Numbered from the stretch's first letter, positions 52,976 to 62,275 are shown. The stretch is 64,000 nt of DNA from Herbaspirillum hiltneri N3 (GCF_001267925.1 NZ_CP011409.1:4712001-4776000); one strand, 5' to 3'. Program-made: numbers and translations. The notes: generated by a model not told the origin, from the letters alone.

Positions 52976-53919
52976 TGACGCAAGAAATCCCTTCGCTGAG
53001 CTCCATCACTTCCCGCCTCCACCTGAAGCAGCTGCGCCTGCTCATTGCGCTGGCCGACCACGGCTCGCTGCTCAAGGCTGCGGAACAGGTCGCGCTGACA
53101 CAACCGGGCGCCAGCAAGGCTTTGCAGGAGATCGAAACCACCCTGGGCGCGCAGTTGTTCGTGCGCACCAACCGCGGCCTGGAAGCCACCGACCTCGGCC
53201 ATTGCGTGATCCGCTACGCGCGCCTGATCCAGACCGACCTGGCGCATCTGCGCGAAGACATGATCGGCATCCTGCAGGGCCACGGCGGCCGGCTGGCGCT
53301 CGGGGTCATCATGGGGGCAGTGCCGCTGCTGACCGATGCGCTGACGCGGCTGCTGGAAAAGCGTCCGGCGCTGTCGGTGGAAATCGTCGAGGACACCAGC
53401 GCGCGGCTGCTGCGCCTGCTCGACCAGGGCCGGCTGGACATGGCGATTTGCCGCACCAGCATCAGCCAGCAGCCGCACTTGTACGACAGCATCGACATCC
53501 ACAATGAAAAACTGGCGGTGGTGGCCAACATTCACCATCCGCTCGCGCGGCGCGAGACGCTGCAGCTGACCGACCTGGCCGATTCACGCTGGGTGGTGTA
53601 TTCGGCCAACATGCCGATGCGCCTGCTGCTGGAGCGCGAATTCCACGAAGCCAACCTGCGCTTCCCGCTGCACTTGCTGGAAACCACGTCGGCCTTCACC
53701 ACCTTATCGCTATTGCAAAGGAACCCGTCCTTCGTCGCGCTGATGTCGGTCGATGTGGCGCAATTCTGCACGCGCTTCGGCATGACCACGATCCTGCCGC
53801 TGCCGCTGCATTCGCGCAGCGAGCCTTACCAACTGGTGACGCGCCACGGCGGCATGCGTTCATCGGTGGCGCAGTTGTTCATCGACGAGTTCACCGAGAC
53901 GCCGAAGGAAGAGGCATAA
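52975..53919 (+). CDS. LysR-family transcriptional regulator
   Basis: 314 residues: N-terminal helix-turn-helix (about 15-72, LKQLRLLIALADHGSLLKAAEQVALTQPGASKALQEIE) and a substrate-binding domain. The LTQPGASKAL wording and GalR/GbpR-like C-terminal half suggest a regulator of sugar-acid or aromatic catabolism. It is divergent from the alcohol dehydrogenase-aldehyde dehydrogenase operon, its probable target. Inducer unknown. Confidence 0.92.
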   Translation: MTQEIPSLSSITSRLHLKQLRLLIALADHGSLLKAAEQVALTQPGASKALQEIETTLGAQLFVRTNRGLEATDLGHCVIRYARLIQTDLAHLREDMIGILQGHGGRLALGVIMGAVPLLTDALTRLLEKRPALSVEIVEDTSARLLRLLDQGRLDMAICRTSISQQPHLYDSIDIHNEKLAVVANIHHPLARRETLQLTDLADSRWVVYSANMPMRLLLEREFHEANLRFPLHLLETTSAFTTLSLLQRNPSFVALMSVDVAQFCTRFGMTTILPLPLHSRSEPYQLVTRHGGMRSSVAQLFIDEFTETPKEEA

Positions 53920-53945
53920 AAAAAGCGCTCCATGAAGGAGCGCTT
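53917..53945. terminator. Bidirectional terminator between LysR and peroxiredoxin genes
   Basis: 9-bp stem AAGCGCTCC / GGAGCGCTT with loop ATGAA. The minus strand ends in seven T residues, making it a strong terminator for the peroxiredoxin gene; on the plus strand it closes the LysR gene. Confidence 0.88.
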
Positions 53946-53974
53946 CTCTGGCCTTGCCCGAACCCGTTGCCCGG

Positions 53975-54613
53975 TTACTTGTTCGGCTGCGGCGTGATAC
54001 GCAGGTAAGGACGCGGCGAGGTGTAACCCTTCGGGTACTTTTGCTTGATGACTTCTTCGTCCTTGACCGACAACGGGATAATGACGTCGTCGCCGTCTTT
54101 CCAGTTGCCCGGTGTAGCCACGGTGTAGCCGTCGGTCAGTTGCAGCGCATCCAGCACGCGCAGCACTTCGTCGAAGTTGCGGCCGGTGCTCATCGGGTAA
54201 GTGATGATCAGGCGCACCTTCTTCTTCGGATCGATGATGAACAGCGAACGCACGGTGGCGGTTTCGGATTGGTTCGGATGGATCATGTCGTACAGGCCGG
54301 CGACTTTCTTGTCGACGTCGGCGACGATAGGGAAACCGACCACGGTCTTCTGCGTGTCTTCGATATCCTTGATCCACTGGGTATGCGCTTCGGCGCCGTC
54401 GACCGACAGCGCGATGGCCTTGACGTTGCGCTTGTCGAATTCAGGTTTCAGCTTGGCGGTCAGGCCGAGTTCGGTGGTGCAGACCGGCGTGAAGTCGGCC
54501 GGGTGCGAAAACAGGACCACCCAGGAGTCGCCTGCCCATTCGTGGAACTTGATTTTGCCGATGGAGGAATCTTGCTCGAAATCCGGCGCGGTATCGCCCA
54601 AACGTAGTGTCAT
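53975..54613 (-). CDS. 1-Cys peroxiredoxin (Prx6 type)
   Basis: 212 residues with the peroxidatic C45 in PADFTPVCTTELG and no second cysteine, so a 1-Cys enzyme needing an external thiol. The long C-terminal dimerisation arm (from about 150, GYTVATPGNWKDGDDVIIP) is typical of Prx6. It reduces hydrogen peroxide and organic peroxides in the cytosol. AAGGAG precedes the ATG at 54613. Single-gene unit by context. Confidence 0.94.
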   Translation of the reverse strand: MTLRLGDTAPDFEQDSSIGKIKFHEWAGDSWVVLFSHPADFTPVCTTELGLTAKLKPEFDKRNVKAIALSVDGAEAHTQWIKDIEDTQKTVVGFPIVADVDKKVAGLYDMIHPNQSETATVRSLFIIDPKKKVRLIITYPMSTGRNFDEVLRVLDALQLTDGYTVATPGNWKDGDDVIIPLSVKDEEVIKQKYPKGYTSPRPYLRITPQPNK

Positions 54614-54736
54614 GTCAGTCTCCTTGGTAACAAAATTCAGGACGTCCACTATAACGTCAGTGACGTCCCGGCCCAACAATTATTAACGATTAACCAAATA
54701 ACGCGGCGCTATGAAAATCGCCCGCTGCGACCGGTC

Positions 54737-56518
54737 TCAAGGCAAAGAAGCTTGCAGGCTTTGCAAGAATTGGTCGGCGTTCTGATAGCCGATCACGCGC
54801 TTGCCGGCCAGTTCGCGGCCCTGGCTGTCGAACAGGATGATGCCGGGCGGCCCGAACAGCTGGAAGCGCTTGAGCATGGCCTTGTCGTCGGCGTTGTTGG
54901 CGGTGACGTCGATCTGCAGCAAGACCATGCGAGCGAATTTCTCACGCACGCGCGGATCGGTGAAGGTGAATTTTTCCATCTCCTTGCACGACACGCACCA
55001 GTCGGCATAGAAGTCGAGCAGGGCCGGTTTGCCGCCGGTCTGCGCGAGTGCGGCATCGAGTTCGGCGACCGAGCGCACACGCACGAAATCGGTGTGCGCC
55101 GCCGGCTTGCCGCCGCGCAGATGCGACAACGGCGCCAACGGATCGCGGCCGCCGGTGGCGACGCTAACCAGTTGCAGCACACCCAGCGCGGCGAACGCCA
55201 GGCCGCAGGCGCGCGCGGCCCAATGCCCCGGCTTGCTCCATAGCAAGTAAGCGCCGTAGGCGATGCCCAGCACCGCCCAGCCTGCGACGAAGGCCCAGTC
55301 CGGGATCACCGGGGACACCATCCACAAGGCGGTGGCCAGCATCAGTACGCCGAAGAAGCGCTTGACCGACTCCATCCAGCCACCGGCGCGCGGCAGCAAG
55401 GCGCCGGCGGAGGCGCCGATGGCCAGCAGCGGCACGCCCATGCCGAGCGCCATCGCGAACAAGGCGCTGCCGCCGAGCACGACGTCGCGCGTCTGGCTGA
55501 TGTAGAGCAGTGCGCCGGCCAGCGGCGCGGCGACGCAGGGGCCGACGATCAGAGCCGAAATCGCGCCCATCGCAAATACGCCGGCCAGCTTGCCCCCGCC
55601 CTGCCCGGATGCCTCGGTCAGTCTGGATTGCCATGCCGCCGGCACCTGCAGTTGATAGTAGTCGAACATCGACAGCGACAGGCCGACCATCAGCAGCGCG
55701 AATGCCGACAGCACCCACGGGTTCTGCAGCGCCGCCGACAGGCCTTCGCCGATCAGGCCGGCCGCGATGCCGAGCGCGGTGTAGACCAGCGCCATGCCGA
55801 GCACGTAATCGGCCGAGAGCAACAGGCCGCGGCCGCGTTTGGCTTGCGCGCCTTCCCCGACGATGATGGACGACAGGATAGGCACCATCGGCAGCACGCA
55901 GGGCGTGAACGAGAGGCCGACGCCCAGCAGGAAGAACAGCGACAGCACGGTCAGCAACTTGCCGCTCCTGAGCGCGGCGGCGATCCTGTCCATGTCAGAG
56001 CCGCCGGAAGGGATGGCGTTGCCGGATGCGTCCGACGGACCGACGACCTTGCCGACGGTGCTCGCCGACATTTCCGCCACGGTATCCATCGGCGGATAGC
56101 ACAGGCCCTTGTCGGCGCAGCCCTGCGCGGTCGAGGTCAGCCTGAATGCACCTGCAGATGCCCCCGCCTCGACCGGAATCCGGATGCTGACGCTGTTGCG
56201 ATAGGTCTCGACTTCCTTCTGGAAATTCTCGTCGTACTTGACTTTACCGTGCGGAAAATCGGGCTGGCCCAGCGTGGCGTCGTCGGCCTTGAAATGGAAA
56301 CGATCGCGATACATGTAGTAGCCGTCGGCGATCGCATACGTGATCTGCAGCGTGCCGGCATCGACCATCACGGCGGAAAAACGGAACGCCGCTTCCGGGG
56401 CAAGATACTCTTCCGACGACGCCGTCGCTGGCATCAGCGAAGCGGCCAGCAGCAACGCCGCCAACCACTGTTTCATCAAGGAGCCGCCCCATGCGGCGAC
56501 CAGCAAACGCTTAAACAT
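54737..56518 (-). CDS. dsbD: Thiol:disulfide interchange protein DsbD
   Basis: 593 residues with the three DsbD modules: N-terminal periplasmic immunoglobulin-like domain (about 35-160, cysteines in GCADKGLCYPP), eight-helix membrane core (about 190-460, cysteine in SFTPCVLPMVP) and a C-terminal thioredoxin domain with C-V-S-C in YADWCVSCKEME. It carries electrons from cytosolic thioredoxin to periplasmic partners, including cytochrome maturation. The ATG at 56518 overlaps the cutA stop codon, implying translational coupling; an internal ATG at 56476 would also leave a signal peptide. Confidence 0.94.
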   Translation of the reverse strand: MFKRLLVAAWGGSLMKQWLAALLLAASLMPATASSEEYLAPEAAFRFSAVMVDAGTLQITYAIADGYYMYRDRFHFKADDATLGQPDFPHGKVKYDENFQKEVETYRNSVSIRIPVEAGASAGAFRLTSTAQGCADKGLCYPPMDTVAEMSASTVGKVVGPSDASGNAIPSGGSDMDRIAAALRSGKLLTVLSLFFLLGVGLSFTPCVLPMVPILSSIIVGEGAQAKRGRGLLLSADYVLGMALVYTALGIAAGLIGEGLSAALQNPWVLSAFALLMVGLSLSMFDYYQLQVPAAWQSRLTEASGQGGGKLAGVFAMGAISALIVGPCVAAPLAGALLYISQTRDVVLGGSALFAMALGMGVPLLAIGASAGALLPRAGGWMESVKRFFGVLMLATALWMVSPVIPDWAFVAGWAVLGIAYGAYLLWSKPGHWAARACGLAFAALGVLQLVSVATGGRDPLAPLSHLRGGKPAAHTDFVRVRSVAELDAALAQTGGKPALLDFYADWCVSCKEMEKFTFTDPRVREKFARMVLLQIDVTANNADDKAMLKRFQLFGPPGIILFDSQGRELAGKRVIGYQNADQFLQSLQASLP

Positions 56519-56843
56519 TCATCTCTTTCCCGGTTTCTGCAACGATCCAATTCAGGTAGGCAGGCAAGCCGGCGGCAATCGGCAGCGCGATGACTTCCGG
56601 CACATCGTAGGGATGCAAAGCGACGATCACCGCTTCGAGTTCCGCATAGCGCGCCTGCGTGCTCTTGATCATCAAGCTTACTTCGCTGGCGTGCTCGACG
56701 GCGCCTTGCCACCGATATATCGACTGTACCGCAGGCATGATATTCACGCAGGCCGCCAGACGGCGCTCCACCAGTGTGTGCGCCAGCGATTTCGCCAGCT
56801 CGGCGTCAGGCACGTTGGTCACTACGATCAGCGCTTGTTCCAT
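56511..56843 (-). CDS. cutA: Divalent-cation tolerance protein CutA
   Basis: A 110-residue trimeric PII-like protein. Family blocks: LIVVTNVPDAELAKSLAHTLVE at the start, AACVNIMPAVQSIYRWQG in the middle, and HPYDVPEVIALPIAAG near the end. It binds divalent cations in vitro; its main role is unsettled. GGAGAAAA precedes the ATG at 56843. Its stop codon overlaps the dsbD start, the usual cutA-dsbD pair. Confidence 0.95.
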   Translation of the reverse strand: MEQALIVVTNVPDAELAKSLAHTLVERRLAACVNIMPAVQSIYRWQGAVEHASEVSLMIKSTQARYAELEAVIVALHPYDVPEVIALPIAAGLPAYLNWIVAETGKEMNV

Positions 56844-56860
56844 GATTTTCTCCGTTTGCG

Positions 56861-57637
56861 TCAGAAGCGTCGGCGCGTGAAGATCACCGCGGCGTAGAAT
56901 CCCGCGCAGCAATAAAACGCCAGCACCGCCAGATCCAGCAGCGGCGCCTGCGGCCAGCCGCCCAGCACGAGCGGACGCACCAGGTTCACGGCGGCGCTCA
57001 GCGGCAGGAATTGCGACACCGTTTGCAGCCATGACGGCAACTGCGCAACCGGATAATACACGCCCGACAGGAAGGTCATCGGCGTGAGCACCAGCGTGAA
57101 GTAATACGTGAAGAAATCGTATCCCTTGGCGAGCGCATTCGTGATCAGCCCGAGCGCACCGAATGTCATGCCGGCCAGGAACAGCACCGGCGGCACCAGC
57201 AACACCTGGGGGTGCAGGCCGATGCCGAGCGCGAACATCACGCACAGGATGGCGACGCCGCTGAACAGCGATTTGGTGGCGCTCCACAGCAGTTCGGCGA
57301 GCACGATGTCGTCGAGCGCCAGCGGCGCGTTCATCAGCGCGTCCCAGGTACGCTGCACGCTCATGCGCGAATAGGCCGAATACAGCGCCTCGAACGACGC
57401 CGCCGTCATCACCGACATGCAGATCGAGCCTGAGGCGAGATAGTGGATGTAGGGAATCCCGTCGATTTCCTTGAGGATGCTGCCGAGACCGTAGCCGAAG
57501 GCGATCAGCGTGATCAGCGGCTCGGCGATGTTGCCGATGATGCTGGCGGCCATGAGCTTTCGCCAGACCAGGAAATTGCGGCGCCAGATCGGATAGAAGC
57601 GCAGCGAGAATACCGGTGGTGCGTAGATTGTCGTCAT
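56861..57637 (-). CDS. nodJ: ABC-2 exporter permease (NodJ family)
   Basis: A 258-residue inner-membrane permease with six hydrophobic segments. Family wording is clear: WRRNFLVWRKLMAASIIGNIAEPLITLIAFGYGLG near the start and FFTYYFTLVLTPMTFLSGVYYPV in the second half. It pairs with the NodI-type ATPase encoded 15 bases upstream. In rhizobia NodIJ exports Nod factors; betaproteobacterial relatives without nod genes export an unidentified lipid or saccharide. Confidence 0.9.
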   Translation of the reverse strand: MTTIYAPPVFSLRFYPIWRRNFLVWRKLMAASIIGNIAEPLITLIAFGYGLGSILKEIDGIPYIHYLASGSICMSVMTAASFEALYSAYSRMSVQRTWDALMNAPLALDDIVLAELLWSATKSLFSGVAILCVMFALGIGLHPQVLLVPPVLFLAGMTFGALGLITNALAKGYDFFTYYFTLVLTPMTFLSGVYYPVAQLPSWLQTVSQFLPLSAAVNLVRPLVLGGWPQAPLLDLAVLAFYCCAGFYAAVIFTRRRF

Positions 57638-57652
57638 ATCGGTTCCTGGCGC

Positions 57653-58585
57653 CTAGTCGCGCATCTCGCGGCCGGTGAGTTTGAGGAAGAGGTCTTCGAG
57701 GTTGGCCGGACGGTGCATGTAGCGCACGCCCTGCACGTGCTGCAGCGTGGCCAGCAGTGCCTGCGCATCGTTGGTGTAGCAGAACACGGTCTCGCCGCTG
57801 TATTCGACGCGCGAGGCATGGCTGCGGCCGTGCTGCTCTGCCCACGATCTGGCGTTCTCGCCGTAGATCTCGAGCACTTCTGCTTCGATATGTTGCGCGA
57901 TCAGATCCTGCGGCGAGCCTTCGGCGATCATCTTGCCGTGATCGATCACCGCGAGACGATCGCACAGCCGTTCGGCTTCGTCCATGAAGTGAGTGGTGAG
58001 CAAGATGGTCTTGCCGCGCGCCAGCAAGTTCTTGAGGCGCTCCCAGATCATGTGGCGCGCCTGCGGATCGAGTCCGGTGGTCGGCTCATCCATGAAAATC
58101 AGGTCGGGATCGTTGACCAGCGCACGCGCCAGCGTCAGCCGCCGCTTCATGCCGCCGGAGAGTTCGGCGATGCGCGCATCCTTCTTGGCGGTCAGGTTGG
58201 CGAACTCGAGCAGCTCGGGAATGCGCTGCGCCATGGTCGCATCGCTGATGCCGAAGTAGCGCGCGAACACCAGCAGGTTTTCCTGCACGGTGAAATCGGG
58301 ATCGAGGTTGTCGGCCTGCGGCACCACGCCGACACGCATGCGCGCGGCCCGTGCGTGATCGGGGATGGCCTTGCCGCCGAGCCGGATCTCGCCGCTGTCG
58401 GCCGTGGCCAGTCCGAGGCAAAGGCGCAGCGTCGTGGTCTTGCCGGCGCCGTTGGGGCCAAGCAGGCCGTAGCACTCGCCGGGACGCAGGGCGAAGCTCA
58501 GGTCGTTGATGATCGCCACGCGTTGCGCGCCGGCGCCGAATGCCTTGTGCAGCTTGCTGACCGACAGTATCGATGGTTCCGTCAT
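57653..58585 (-). CDS. nodI: ABC-2 exporter ATP-binding protein (NodI family)
   Basis: A 310-residue ATPase. Walker [11 protein letters not shown] is at about residues 44-53, the signature [15 protein letters not shown] at about 141-155, Walker [14 protein letters not shown] after it. A C-terminal extension of about 80 residues (from [13 protein letters not shown]) is characteristic of NodI. The start at 58585 gives MTEPSIL with GGGAA upstream; longer frames are possible. Forms an exporter with the NodJ-type permease. No nod genes are visible here. Confidence 0.9.
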   Translation of the reverse strand: MTEPSILSVSKLHKAFGAGAQRVAIINDLSFALRPGECYGLLGPNGAGKTTTLRLCLGLATADSGEIRLGGKAIPDHARAARMRVGVVPQADNLDPDFTVQENLLVFARYFGISDATMAQRIPELLEFANLTAKKDARIAELSGGMKRRLTLARALVNDPDLIFMDEPTTGLDPQARHMIWERLKNLLARGKTILLTTHFMDEAERLCDRLAVIDHGKMIAEGSPQDLIAQHIEAEVLEIYGENARSWAEQHGRSHASRVEYSGETVFCYTNDAQALLATLQHVQGVRYMHRPANLEDLFLKLTGREMRD

Positions 58586-58758
58586 ATCATTCCCGGCGCC
58601 GCGCGGGCGCTCCATGGTTGGCTTGCTGGTTTGTCGCGTCGGGCTTGCCCCATGCAATCACAATCGCTCGCCCGATGCAGGCGAGGATCGAATTGCGATT
58701 CGACCATGTTCGCACAGGCTTGTTGCAGCCGCTCCGCATTCCATCCGTCGGAAATGCA

Positions 58759-58783
58759 AAAAGCCAGGCATAGCCTGGCTTTT
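58759..58783 (-). terminator. Terminator of the alpha ribosomal operon
   Basis: 11-bp stem AAAAGCCAGGC / GCCTGGCTTTT with a 3-base loop, 45 bases past the rplQ stop, with a T-run on the minus strand. It closes the ribosomal-protein transcript. Confidence 0.9.
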
Positions 58784-58827
58784 CTCTTTCATCGTGCTTG
58801 ACGCGATGTCAGCATGCAGCAGCGTGA

Positions 58828-59217
58828 TTACTCGACGCTTGGCGCTTCTTCCGAGACTTCCGGACGATCGACCAGTTCAACGAAAGCCATAGGAGCATTG
58901 TCGCCGACGCGGAAACCCATTTTCAGGATGCGCAGGTAGCCGCCGTTACGTGCTGCGTAACGTGGACCCAGTTCGGAGAACAGCTTGCCGACGATTTCGC
59001 GGTCGCGCAGGCGGGAGAATGCCAGGCGCTTGTTGGCCAGTGTGTCGGTCTTGCCCAGAGTCAGGATAGGCTCGACGACGCGGCGCAGTTCCTTGGCTTT
59101 TGGCAGGGTTGTCTTGATGGCTTCGTGGCGCAGCAGGGAGACTGTCATGTTGCGCAGCATCGCCAGGCGATGCGAGGAAGTACGATTCAGCTTACGGAGA
59201 CCGTGACGGTGACGCAT
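58828..59217 (-). CDS. rplQ: Ribosomal protein bL17
   Basis: 129 residues beginning [20 protein letters not shown], the universal bL17 start, with the [20 protein letters not shown] middle segment and a family-typical glycine-rich [19 protein letters not shown] end. A short acidic tail ([10 protein letters not shown]) is added. AAAGGA precedes the ATG. Last gene of the alpha operon, separated from rpoA by 189 bases that carry a strong hairpin. Confidence 0.98.
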   Translation of the reverse strand: MRHRHGLRKLNRTSSHRLAMLRNMTVSLLRHEAIKTTLPKAKELRRVVEPILTLGKTDTLANKRLAFSRLRDREIVGKLFSELGPRYAARNGGYLRILKMGFRVGDNAPMAFVELVDRPEVSEEAPSVE

Positions 59218-59364
59218 GATATTTCCTTTCAGATTACAGTTTTAATCCAGTTCTTCTATCGGCAGTGTCTAGTTGCCGCGGACCGGTATCGATTGGGTTA
59301 TTGCCTGTCGCCAGGACTTGGTGCTGCCGGTACTGCTGGTGCTGCTTCTACTGTTTCGCTTTGC

Positions 59365-59396
59365 ATGGCGGACGGCTGAAACCAGCCGCCCGCCAT
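59365..59396 (-). other. Hairpin in the rpoA-rplQ gap
   Basis: 14-position stem ATGGCGGACGGCTG / CAGCCGCCCGCCAT with one mismatch around the loop AAAC, 11 bases past the rpoA stop. No T-run follows at once. It may be an RNA-processing or partial-termination signal between rpoA and rplQ. Confidence 0.6.
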
Positions 59397-59406
59397 CATT
59401 GCAAGA

Positions 59407-60384
59407 TTACTTTTCCAGGCCGGCCGGCGGCCAGTTTTCCAGCTTCATGCCCAGGGTCAGACCGCGGGATGCCAGAACTTCCTTGATTTCGTTCAGGGAC
59501 TTGCGGCCCAGGTTCGGCGTCTTCAGCAGTTCATTCTCGCTACGCTGGATCAGATCGCCAATGTAGTAGATGTTTTCGGCCTTCAGGCAGTTTGCCGAAC
59601 GGACAGTCAGTTCCAGATCGTCGACCGGACGCAGCAGGATAGGATCGACTTGCGGTGCGCGCGATGGAGCTTCGGCAGTCGCTTCGGTGCCTTCCAGGGC
59701 TGCGAACACGTTCAGTTGATCAACCAGGACGCGAGCCGATTGACGGATCGCTTCTTCCGGTGTGATCACACCGTTGGTTTCGATGTTGATGACCAGCTTG
59801 TCCAGGTCGGTGCGTTGTTCCACACGTGCCGATTCGACAGCGTAGGAAACACGGCGCACTGGCGAGAACGACGCGTCCAGGATGATGCGACCGATGGTCT
59901 TGTTGGCATCTTCGGACAAACGGCGAACGTTACCCGGCACATAGCCACGGCCCTTTTCGACCTTGATCTGCATGTCCAGCTTGCCGCCTGCGGTCAGGTT
60001 GGCAATCACGTGATCCGGATTGATCAGCTCGACATCGTGCGGCAGATCGATATCCGATGCCAGCACCACGCCTTCGCCTTCTTTCTTCAGGGTCAGTGTG
60101 ACTTCGTCGCGGTTATGCAACTTGAACACGACGCCCTTCAGGTTCAACAGGATGTCAACGACGTCTTCCTGCACGCCGTCGAGGGAGGAATACTCATGTA
60201 CGACGCCGGCGATGGTGACTTCGGTCGGGGCGTAACCGATCATCGACGACAGCAGAACGCGACGCAGCGCGTTGCCCAGGGTGTGGCCATAGCCACGCTC
60301 GAACGGCTCCATCACGACCTTCGCGTGACCGGCGCCCAGTGCTTCAACTTCGATGATACGTGGCTTCAACAAACTATTTTGCAT
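59407..60384 (-). CDS. rpoA: RNA polymerase alpha subunit
   Basis: 325 residues: N-terminal dimerisation domain (about 1-230, with [20 protein letters not shown] near residue 28) that nucleates polymerase assembly, a linker, and the C-terminal DNA- and activator-binding domain (about 245-320, [22 protein letters not shown] ... [12 protein letters not shown]). AGAGGA precedes the ATG. Part of the alpha operon; a terminator-like hairpin lies upstream in the rpsD-rpoA gap. Confidence 0.98.
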   Translation of the reverse strand: MQNSLLKPRIIEVEALGAGHAKVVMEPFERGYGHTLGNALRRVLLSSMIGYAPTEVTIAGVVHEYSSLDGVQEDVVDILLNLKGVVFKLHNRDEVTLTLKKEGEGVVLASDIDLPHDVELINPDHVIANLTAGGKLDMQIKVEKGRGYVPGNVRRLSEDANKTIGRIILDASFSPVRRVSYAVESARVEQRTDLDKLVINIETNGVITPEEAIRQSARVLVDQLNVFAALEGTEATAEAPSRAPQVDPILLRPVDDLELTVRSANCLKAENIYYIGDLIQRSENELLKTPNLGRKSLNEIKEVLASRGLTLGMKLENWPPAGLEK

Positions 60385-60447
60385 GAAATGTCCTCTTCAA
60401 TACCCTCGGTTCGTTACACCGATAAGGCTGATGGCATGTCGGAAAAA

Positions 60448-60467
60448 TGCCCACCGAAAGGTGGGCA
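60448..60467 (-). terminator. Terminator-like hairpin between rpsD and rpoA
   Basis: Minus-strand stem TGCCCACC / GGTGGGCA with the tetraloop TTTC, followed by TTTTT: a canonical intrinsic terminator inside the alpha operon, 22 bases past the rpsD stop. It would lower or regulate rpoA expression relative to upstream genes. Confidence 0.8.
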
Positions 60468-60489
60468 CAGGGAAAACTCAGGGTACGGA

Positions 60490-61113
60490 TTAACGCGAAT
60501 ACAGTTCGACGATCAGCGATTCGTTGACGTCGTTGGCGATTTCGTTACGGTCCGGGGAAGCCTTGTAAGTGCCTTCCAGCTTCTTGGCATCGACGGAAAC
60601 CCACGATGGGAAACCGGATTGCTCAGCCAGCGACAGGGCTTCGGCGATACGCACTTGCTTCTTGGCCTTTTCGCGGACGGCGACGACGTCACCAGCCTTG
60701 ACTTGGTACGAAGCGATGTTCACGACGATACCGTTGACGGTCAGCGCCTTGTGCGAAACCAGCTGACGCGCTTCAGCACGGGTCGAACCGAAACCCATAC
60801 GATAAACGACGTTGTCCAGACGGGCTTCCAGCAGCTTCAGCAGCGTTTCGCCGGTATTGCCCTTGCGGCGGTCGGCTTCTGCGAAGTAACGGCGGAATTG
60901 GCGCTCGAGCACGCCGTAGATACGCTTGACCTTTTGCTTTTCGCGCAATTGGTTGCCGTAATCCGAAGTGCGAGCACCGGAAGTGCGACCGTGTTGACCT
61001 GGCTTGGAATCCAGTTTGCACTTGGAATCCAGCGAGCGGCGTGCGCTCTTCAGGAACAGGTCGGTGCCTTCACGGCGGGAAAGTTTTGCTTTAGGTCCGA
61101 TATAACGTGCCAC
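60490..61113 (-). CDS. rpsD: Ribosomal protein uS4
   Basis: 207 residues. The start is GTG at 61113, giving (M)[15 protein letters not shown], the conserved uS4 N-terminus, behind AAAGGAAA; a longer ATG frame at 61206 would add about 31 unrelated residues. The S4 RNA-binding domain is seen in [31 protein letters not shown]. uS4 starts 30S assembly and in other bacteria represses its own operon. Confidence 0.97.
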   Translation of the reverse strand: MARYIGPKAKLSRREGTDLFLKSARRSLDSKCKLDSKPGQHGRTSGARTSDYGNQLREKQKVKRIYGVLERQFRRYFAEADRRKGNTGETLLKLLEARLDNVVYRMGFGSTRAEARQLVSHKALTVNGIVVNIASYQVKAGDVVAVREKAKKQVRIAEALSLAEQSGFPSWVSVDAKKLEGTYKASPDRNEIANDVNESLIVELYSR

Positions 61114-61207
61114 GGTATTTCCTTTAATTAAATGACGTCCCAAGGCCGTCGCCGACCTGAACGCTAGTTTGATCTGCCTGCTATCAAACAGTGGGCTTAA
61201 GAACAAA

Positions 61208-61230
61208 ACCCGCCAAGGTCATTGGCGGGT
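61208..61230 (-). terminator. Terminator-like hairpin between rpsK and rpsD
   Basis: Minus-strand stem ACCCGCCAA / TTGGCGGGT with a 5-base loop, followed by TTTTG. A second 9-bp hairpin CGCTTTCGC / GCGAAAGCG lies just upstream at 61240-61264. Both fall in the rpsD leader. Confidence 0.7.
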
Positions 61231-61239
61231 GATTTCCAA

Positions 61240-61264
61240 CGCTTTCGCATGTTCTGCGAAAGCG
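61240..61264 (-). other. Leader hairpin upstream of rpsD
   Basis: 9-bp stem CGCTTTCGC / GCGAAAGCG around a 7-base loop. Together with the hairpin at 61208-61230 it could form the binding site of an autoregulating ribosomal protein such as S4, but no comparison was possible. Confidence 0.5.
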
Positions 61265-61268
61265 CAAG

Positions 61269-61274
61269 ATTATA
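61269..61274 (-). promoter_or_regulatory. Candidate -10 element for an internal rpsD promoter
   Basis: TATAAT on the minus strand within TAGTATAAT, 13 bases beyond the rpsK stop codon region. No -35 match at normal spacing was found. If used, the RNA would begin just before the leader hairpins. Confidence 0.4.
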
Positions 61275-61281
61275 CTACAGA

Positions 61282-61686
61282 TTAGATACGACGACGCTTT
61301 GGTGGGCGGCAGCCGTTGTGCGGGACCGGAGTCACGTCCTGGATCTGGGTGATCTTGATGCCCAGGTTGTTCAGTGCGCGCACAGCCGATTCACGGCCTG
61401 GGCCTGGGCCCTTGATACGCACTTCCAGATTCTTGATGCCGCATTCGATTGCAACCTTGCCGGCAGCTTCAGCAGCGACCTGGGCAGCAAACGGAGTCGA
61501 TTTACGCGAACCCTTGAAACCGGCACCACCCGAAGTCGCCCAAGACAAAGCATTACCTTGGCGATCGGTGATCGTGATGATGGTATTGTTGAACGAAGCG
61601 TGAACGTGAGCGATACCTTCTGCAACGTTCTTCTTAACTTTCTTGCGCACGCGTGCTGCTGCGGCGTTATTTGGGCTTTTTGCCAT
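61282..61686 (-). CDS. rpsK: Ribosomal protein uS11
   Basis: 134 residues with the uS11 signature blocks [46 protein letters not shown] and the basic end [12 protein letters not shown] (quoted blocks are partial). A Lys/Ala/Arg-rich N-terminal tail precedes them. AAGGAAA precedes the ATG. Lies 43 bases after rpsM; the next gene, rpsD, is 168 bases away. Confidence 0.98.
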   Translation of the reverse strand: MAKSPNNAAAARVRKKVKKNVAEGIAHVHASFNNTIITITDRQGNALSWATSGGAGFKGSRKSTPFAAQVAAEAAGKVAIECGIKNLEVRIKGPGPGRESAVRALNNLGIKITQIQDVTPVPHNGCRPPKRRRI

Positions 61687-61729
61687 AATTATTTCCTTGA
61701 ATCCGGTAATCGACTAGCGGGTGCCGGGA

Positions 61730-62095
61730 TTATTTCTTCAACGATTGTGCGGCTTTACGTGGACCCTTACGAGTACGCGCATTGGTGCGGGTACGTTGGC
61801 CACGGCAAGGCAAGCCCTTGCGGTGACGCATACCACGGTAGCAGCCCAGGTCCATCAAACGCTTGATGTTCATCGACAGTTCGCGACGCAGGTCACCCTC
61901 GACGACGAATTTTGCAATTTCGTCACGGAGCTTTTCCAGTTCGTTATCGTCCAGATCCTTGACCTTTTTATTGGTCGGGACACCGGTGGCGACGCAAATA
62001 TCTTGCGCGCGTGGACGGCCAATACCGTAGATGGCTGTCAAGCCGATTACAGTGTGCTGATGGTTGGGGATGTTGACCCCTGCAATACGTGCCAT
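61730..62095 (-). CDS. rpsM: Ribosomal protein uS13
   Basis: 121 residues: [19 protein letters not shown] at the start, the helix-turn-helix-like [16 protein letters not shown] and the basic [25 protein letters not shown]-terminal tail that reaches the tRNA sites. GAGGAA precedes the ATG. It follows rpmJ with 28 bases between, the standard order. Confidence 0.98.
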   Translation of the reverse strand: MARIAGVNIPNHQHTVIGLTAIYGIGRPRAQDICVATGVPTNKKVKDLDDNELEKLRDEIAKFVVEGDLRRELSMNIKRLMDLGCYRGMRHRKGLPCRGQRTRTNARTRKGPRKAAQSLKK

Positions 62096-62123
62096 GCGTT
62101 ATTCCTCGATCAATAACGTTAAA

Positions 62124-62237
62124 TTAACCTTGGCGCTGTTTATGACGCGGTTCTGTGCAGATAACACGAACTACGCCTTTGCGCTTGATGATTTTGCAGT
62201 TGCGGCAGATCCGCTTGACTGATGCGAGCACTTTCAT
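62124..62237 (-). CDS. rpmJ: Ribosomal protein bL36
   Basis: 37 residues beginning [20 protein letters not shown] and ending RHKQRQG. Two cysteines (CRNC) and C27 with H32 give the C+ zinc-binding form. Its place between infA and rpsM is canonical, and the short frame is complete from ATG 62237 to the stop at 62124. The zinc-free paralog is not in the window. Confidence 0.97.
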   Translation of the reverse strand: MKVLASVKRICRNCKIIKRKGVVRVICTEPRHKQRQG

Positions 62238-62275
62238 TGTGGCCCTCTTTCTTTCGATACTAGGTTCGTTTCACA

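Noticed and set aside
61114..61206. ATG-started longer rpsD
   Set aside because: It would add about 31 residues ahead of the universal uS4 start and run through the leader hairpins; the GTG with AAAGGAAA is better.
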